A stretch of 64,000 nt of DNA from Nageia nagi (Eukaryota > Pinophyta): NCBI GenBank assembly GCA_050084985.1, contig JBITNC010000001.1, positions 109,058,001-109,122,000 of the forward strand, read 5' to 3'. The notes below the pieces were generated by a model, which had not been told where the DNA came from, searched no databases, and was given only the letters and a program-made list of their open reading frames with translations. Positions 58,819-64,000 of the stretch are shown here, one piece after another; position 1 is the first letter of the stretch, and every line of letters starts with the position of its first letter. The translations under genes and the position numbers were made by a program.

Positions 58819-61374
58819 TGTAGACACTCAAAATAAACCCTATCTTTAATTTAATAAATAAATAAATAAAACAAGTATTTTTTCTAATATATATCACATT
58901 AAAATAATTATTGATTAAGATTATGTAATATATGCACCGTGAACAATCTTAACCAAAGTAAATCAAGAACAGACTATGGGGATAGTCTGATCTCCAGAGA
59001 AGGCCGGTTCCTTATCTATTGGGTGTAGAAAAAGTAACAAGAAAGGAAATAAAAAGGAGTAGAGTGTGAGGAACTTAAGCAAAGGGCTTAGGATAACAAG
59101 AGAGAAAGCAAAGGTGGATCACTAGTTCAGCATAGGCTTTCACAGTGTGTGAAACCTTGGCCTGAATCTAGTGTAGCAGCTACAGTACAAGCTCTCACTC
59201 TCTAATAGTTTCCCAGCTTTACTTTACCATGTAGCAGACATAGTTATACTAGCAACTCACAATTATCATTTAGAAAACAAGCTAAGCTGCCACGATGTAA
59301 CCAAATTAAGAATGACAATTATGAGTGCTAGATAAGAAAGGTTAAGATGGTTTCATATTACTGATAAAAACTATAGGTCTTCGAGAACAAATGTAAAGAG
59401 CAATACTAGGTTTCTGACCCTTCTTTCACTTTATTTTCATATACTTATATTGCAGTAATGATAGTTACAAGAATTGCAGAATAGAAACATTTACAAAAAT
59501 GGCTTCAAGATTCTACATTCTGGAATGCTCTACTTACCAGCTCTGGCTATTTGATCACTCCTTGATGACCTCATCACTTCTAGGACCCAGTTTCATTCAA
59601 AAATGTGAACATTATTTTCCCTATGATGTCATCTTCATACTTCTAGAATGCTCTACTTATCAGCTCTGGCTATTTGATCACTCCTTGATGACCTCATCAC
59701 TTCTGGGACCCGGTTTCATTCAAAAATGTGAACATCATTCTCCCTATGACATCATCATCTCTACATTCTGGAATGCTCTACTCACCGACTCCAGCTATTT
59801 GATCACTCTTTGTTGACCTCATCATCTCTAGAACCTGGGCTTTTCTACAATTAAGCTTTATCATTTCCTTTTGGAATGCTTTACTCACTCTCTCTGGCTA
59901 TTTGATCACTCCTTGATGACCTCATCACTTTCGGGACCCAATTTCATTCAAAAATGTGAACATCATTCTCCCTATGATGTCATCATCTCTACATTCCAGA
60001 ATGCTCTACTCACCAGCTCTGGTTATTTGATCACTCTTTGCTGACCTCATCATCTCTGAAACCTGATCTTTACCAAAATGTGACTATCTTATCCTTTATG
60101 ATGTCATCATTTTATTTCAAAATGCTTTACTTTCAGAACACTTAATTTATGGGCTCTAACTTCTTTGATTCTATCTTGCTGACCTCACCTCTTTCAGAAC
60201 CTAAGCTTTTCCATAACTATGCTTTATCCTTTCTTCTATGACATCATCATTTCATTCTAGAATGCTTTATCTATTGACTCCAGCTTGTTTTATTTGCTCC
60301 AGAAAAACTCCTAGGGATCTTAAAATGAACTCATGATTGCAAGTAAAGTACACCAGGGCTTCAATAAAGAATTTATTATGTATGAATATACAATAATTAT
60401 AACTCCTTATAAAAACATTAAATAAGATTTAAAATTATATTATCAGATCAATCTTTTCGAACATATATAAAACAAGTGGTCTTACGACCCTTGTCATTAA
60501 AAAATGACCATAGAGCGACCATTCTAATGTTAATATATAATCGCTAAAAAATCAGTAACGATCCATGAACAGTTAAACAACAAACAAATCTAAGCTTGGA
60601 ATAGCCTAGTACATATAATTTGTAATCATGGATACAGATGGAAGATAACAACACTTCAAAATTTAGTTCAAGAGGTTACCTAGAATCTTGTGATGCCAAA
60701 ATAAATGAATAACAAACCTTGAAGCTTATAAATTAAAGCTTTGTATGTGAACAAAGGGACCCAATCTTACTATAGCGAAGCTCTGCCAAAATCAAATCAG
60801 GAGATTATTAGCAAAAGGTTGTAAGCTTGATTAATAGCAAATCTCATATCAACTATATTTCCATATTATGTTATTCATTTGCTGATAAATATGTATGAAC
60901 AGGTATGCTTTTGATGCTTTGTTCATTTTCTGTGTGCAGGGTCAATACAGGAAAAGAATGACAGAAGTAAGCATGAAAGAGAATAACAAGGAATAGATAA
61001 AAACACTTCAAAATTCTATGAAGATTACTCCAGTGCATACAGAACCAATCGTTGATGATTCAAAGATGAGTCAACGGTGATTCACCAGATTGATAACAAA
61101 GGCCAAAGGTTTACAATGAACACAATGATGGCGTAGAGAATGCAGAGTTGTGCTTCAATTGTTACTAATCCACACTGATTGTTACCAATCCACAATGATA
61201 GCTGTCAATGCTGATTAAAATAGATCAATAAAAACTTGCTTTTTGTATTCAAATACTTTAGAATATAATATCATTATTATTATTGATGTGTATTGTCAAA
61301 TATGTTCATGATTAATTATGTTGAATGATTTATCTATCTAAATTGCATTTTAGGTTCATAATTTGATATACACA
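58819..61374 (+). repeat. E3 3' LTR (2556 bp)
   Basis: Copy of 33993-36549, including the 120-base repeat array (59500-60290) and TATATAAAA near 60464. Ends ATACACA, followed by the TSD ATGGG at 61375-61379. Confidence 0.96.
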
Positions 61375-61800
61375 ATGGGATATGATAATCTATTTCAATG
61401 TATCTTGATGTGAAAAAAGTGGAGGCACTAGTGTTGTATTCATAACATTACAAGGGGTTCCTATATCTTATTCCTTCAAACTCAACTTTCTATGTACGAA
61501 TAACAATGTTCAATATGAAGCCTTAATAATATCCATAAAGACTATCATAAAATTAAAGCTAAAAAAGGTCAAATTTATTGGTGACACATTAATTATAAAT
61601 TAGGTCAAAGGGATTTTTTTATGTAAAGAACCTTTACTCCAAAAATATAAAATTTTTATAGATACTCTATTAGAGTCATTCAAAAAGTATGACCTATAAG
61701 TAGCACTAAAATCAACTATTAGGTTTGTGGATGCTATGGCATCAATTGGATCTTTAATACCTAAGAATACTCATTAATAAAAAATTAATATCAAAATAAT
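61375..61800 (+). pseudogene. E2 second RNase H domain (relic, after E3)
   Basis: It resumes E2 right after E3 and matches 51977-52370: GGxSVVFIT, CTNNNVQYEALIIS, FIGDTLII, ADAMASIGSLI-type end near 61730-61760. Several stops. E3 was inserted near the first catalytic block of this domain. Confidence 0.85.
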
Positions 61801-62931
61801 ACAAATCACTAAATATTTATTGGATATGGATAGAGTGGAACATGTGGTTCTTGACATTACAATGGAAGCTAAAAACTTATGGCATATCTAGTTGGTTAAG
61901 TTCTTAAAAGATGGAGTCTTACCTATCAATTTAAACAAATTAGCTAAGAAGGCATTCAAATTAAAATCTTCTCACTATTTTAGGATAGTGGATATTATTT
62001 ATTGTAGAGGTTTTGATGGGATATTACTTAGATGACTAGAATGGGTAGATTTATAAATAGCAATTTCATGTGTACATGATTCAATATGTGGAGGACATTT
62101 TACTGGTCCTATAATCATAAAATTATTAATGTGTATGGGCTATTATTGGCCTATTATGAAATATAATTATATTAAATATGTTAAAAAATGCTTAAAATTT
62201 AAACACCATTCAAATTTGTTTAATCAACCATCATAAGCATTACAACCCATGCAATAGCTATGGCCTTTATCAAGATGGGAACTAGATTTAATAGGTAAGA
62301 TATCTCCTACTTCCTCAAGTGGGTATAAATTTATAATAACAACTACATAATACTTCATAAAATGGGCCAAATATATTCTTATGATTTTTACAAAAGGACC
62401 AAAAATAGTAGAATTCATAGAACATCATATCATTTATCATTTTAGAATTCCTTCTCAAATTATCATAGACAATAAGAAGAATTTCAAAAATAAGAAAATA
62501 CTAATCCTTTATAAAGGATATAACACTAGAATTAGCTTTTTGACATCTTACTATCCTCAAGGAAATGGACAAGTTGAGGCTACAAATAAAACTATTCGAA
62601 GGGAATGGACAAGATTAGATAAATTAATATTTTTAGATGAAAGATGATTTTAAGAATTAGAACATATGCATACTTATCAAAATCATATTAAAATAGATTT
62701 TAATAAAAAGGATAAAATTGATGATTTTAATATAGGATATTTATTTTTTAAAAATAATCAATAAACTTCATGAATAGAATGATAATTTAATGATAAATTT
62801 TCCCCTAATTGGTTAGGATCTTATATAATCAAAAGAAAATTTTATTCAAAAGCATATCACATAGCTAACATGGAAGGAAATGAAGAGCATGAACCGATAA
62901 ACATCACACATTTTAACCCTTTTTATAGTTA
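61801..62931 (+). pseudogene. E2 integrase relic, internally deleted
   Basis: It matches E3 52615-53743. CGGHFTG near 62090, then MGYYWPIM (62130-62160), ELDLIG (near 62280), the FRIPSQIIIDN core (62438-62475) and YYPQGNGQVEATNKTIR (62551-62602), so the Glu block is kept. Then about 210 bases are missing: the frame jumps from NKTIR to RLDKLIFLDER (62600-62650). The end, NWLGSYIIKRKF, EHEPINI and NPFYS with TAA at about 62930, is recognisable. Many stops. Confidence 0.88.
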
Positions 62932-63026
62932 AAATTACTTTATGATTCTTTGTATATATTATAAAAATATAATTAAATATATTAAAAGTTTTATAATGAA
63001 CTCATAAAAATAAATGGATTTAATAA

Positions 63027-64000
63027 ATGGCAACCAAATTCACCAAGAGTGTTCATGTGTCATTGAAAAAAAGAGGAATACAACAAATATTATGATTTGA
63101 GAAGCCTAGATATTTGGGAGATAGAGCTATATCTAGACTTACAAAATTCACTTTCCAAGGATCATGAAATTTTCCTTAATTACCTACTAACATATAAAGA
63201 GATCTATCCTTGAAGAAGTATTTAGGTAAATACGATGGATGGAAAATCTATGTTAAAGGAGATAATCTTGATATTTATCTAGAAAGGGTTGTGTATTTTT
63301 TTGGTTATCAGCATTATCAAGAACAAATATATAAGATAAATTTATTATGCTTGTATTGGCGTAAATCAATACTTAGAATTGTATTAGATAGATCTTTTAA
63401 TAATTGGATGTTGGATATCATAGTTCATGACCATCAAAATTTAGATAGAATTTTAGAATGGATAAATCATTTTACTAGATATTTATTTCATAAAAACTAA
63501 TATATGACTTTTCCACCATGTTTATATCCGAACCTTAATAATTGTAAGAGAAAGAAAAAAAGATTAATCAATGATTTTCTCAACATAATTCAAAGCTTCC
63601 TCTCTTTCCTTTTCATAATCATCAAGGGAAAATTCAAAAAATTAAAGGATTATATATCCTAAAACAAATATATTTTTAGGTTGATTACATTGGTTAAAAG
63701 TTCATGGATAGATACAAAGGATATGTTTATATGAAGTTACTTCAAAAAACTCCATCTACACTTATGGCACATTTCCTTGACTTACCAAGAGAAATGCAAT
63801 TAGTGATAGCCATGAAATATTTTAAAAAGTGTACATAAAATTCATGGGATTTGAAAATAAATTATCCAAAAGTTGTAAAAGCATAGAAAATATAGATGGA
63901 ACAAGAATAAAAAATTGGTTCATTACAATGGTTCCATCTACATTAGCCTTATGACAAACCCAAACTATTGATAGATTGTGTTGAATATGTTCATATAATT
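63027..64000 (+). pseudogene. E2 copy of the post-integrase two-domain ORF (partial)
   Basis: It starts ATGGCAACC 96 bases after integrase. The frame includes the open stretch 63210-63500 and shows the E3 pattern: PRYLGD near 63107, DGWKIYVKG (63237), LYWRKSILRIVLDR (63351) in domain 1. Domain 2 begins near 63720 (LLQKTPSTLM, LPREMQL), then SWDLKI (63845) and PYDKPKLLIDC (63950-63980). It continues past the window edge. The coding pattern persists in a copy much older than E3, which supports a real gene of this family. Function unknown. Confidence 0.72.

Larger units (their letters stand above)
33993..61374 (+). mobile_element. E3: Tat-like Ty3/gypsy LTR retrotransposon, about 19.9 kb without E5
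   Basis: LTRs of 2557 and 2556 bases, both TGTAGACACTC...CACA, flanked by a perfect 5-bp duplication ATGGG. Order: LTR, primer site, leader with repeats, gag, protease, RT, RNase H, second RNase H, integrase, an extra two-domain ORF, tandem repeats, an antisense ORF remnant, polypurine tract, LTR. The additional RNase H before integrase marks the plant Tat lineage. The length is unusually large, as in other giant Tat elements. Gag-pol is one continuous frame apart from one single-base shift and many C-to-T type stops, so the copy is dead but moderately young. E5 interrupts pol at 42934. Confidence 0.95.
21425..64000 (+). mobile_element. E2: old Tat-like Ty3/gypsy element, interrupted by E4 and E3, runs off the right edge
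   Basis: E2 consists of three pieces, 21425-25601, 29780-33992 and 61375-64000+. It follows the same gene order as E3: LTR, primer site, leader, gag, protease, RT, two RNase H domains, integrase, post-integrase ORF. It is far more decayed, with stops, frameshifts and deletions of roughly 250 bases (in RT) and 210 bases (in integrase) compared with E3. The pieces join cleanly across each insertion when one target duplication is removed. The 3' LTR lies beyond 64000. It is certainly non-functional. Confidence 0.88.

Noticed and set aside
59499-59816. ORFs in the E3 LTRs (34737-34991, 59499-59816)
   Set aside because: They come from the 120-base LTR repeat; both LTRs show it as non-coding promoter sequence.
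62224-62418. Minus-strand ORF opposite the E2 integrase
   Set aside because: It is a shadow of the integrase coding frame.

Overview
This window is a retrotransposon graveyard from a large, AT-rich plant genome. There is no rRNA, tRNA, operon or recognisable intact host gene. Nearly everything that can be identified is Ty3/gypsy LTR-retrotransposon sequence. The best-preserved copies carry a second RNase H domain after the usual one, a known mark of the plant Tat lineage. Almost all in-frame stops replace CAG, CAA or CGA codons (C-to-T change), which fits long-term cytosine methylation and deamination.

Layout. (1) 1-1835: relic of a + strand gypsy pol (E1: RT, RNase H, integrase). (2) 1836-21424: very decayed sequence, with an LTR-like start at 1836, an unidentified coding-like stretch at 2450-5990, short tandem repeats, a 336-bp CT tract at 11517, an antisense plant-mobile-domain (PMD) relic at 12.15-12.65 kb followed by a polypurine tract and LTR-like start at 13963, a reverse-strand gag relic at 17-18.7 kb, and an unidentified gene-like piece at 20.25-20.95 kb. 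(3) 21425 to beyond 64000: element E2, old and badly decayed. It is split by a 4.2-kb insertion (E4, 25602-29779, TSD TTGCT) and by the whole of E3. (4) E3, 33993-61374: a Tat-like element with 2.56-kb LTRs and TSD ATGGG, about 19.9 kb without its own passenger. It has one long gag-pol frame plus an extra gene after integrase. (5) E5, 42934-50440: a 7.5-kb non-autonomous element inside E3 pol (TSD GTAAT). It has gag but no pol, and carries an antisense, apparently spliced PMD gene and three tandem arrays. The insertion order E2, then E3, then E5 is fixed by the perfect target-site duplications.

How the parts work together. The pol genes would supply reverse transcription and integration, and the LTRs carry TATA boxes. 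E5 lacks pol and would need a helper; its primer-binding site differs from that of E2 and E3. Two features stand out: a roughly 409-codon post-integrase ORF in E3 built of two related domains and also present in E2, and the E5 antisense PMD gene with TATA box, phase-consistent introns and no frameshift over 1794 coding bases. All reading was by eye: homologies are judged from motifs and copy-to-copy comparison, not database searches.
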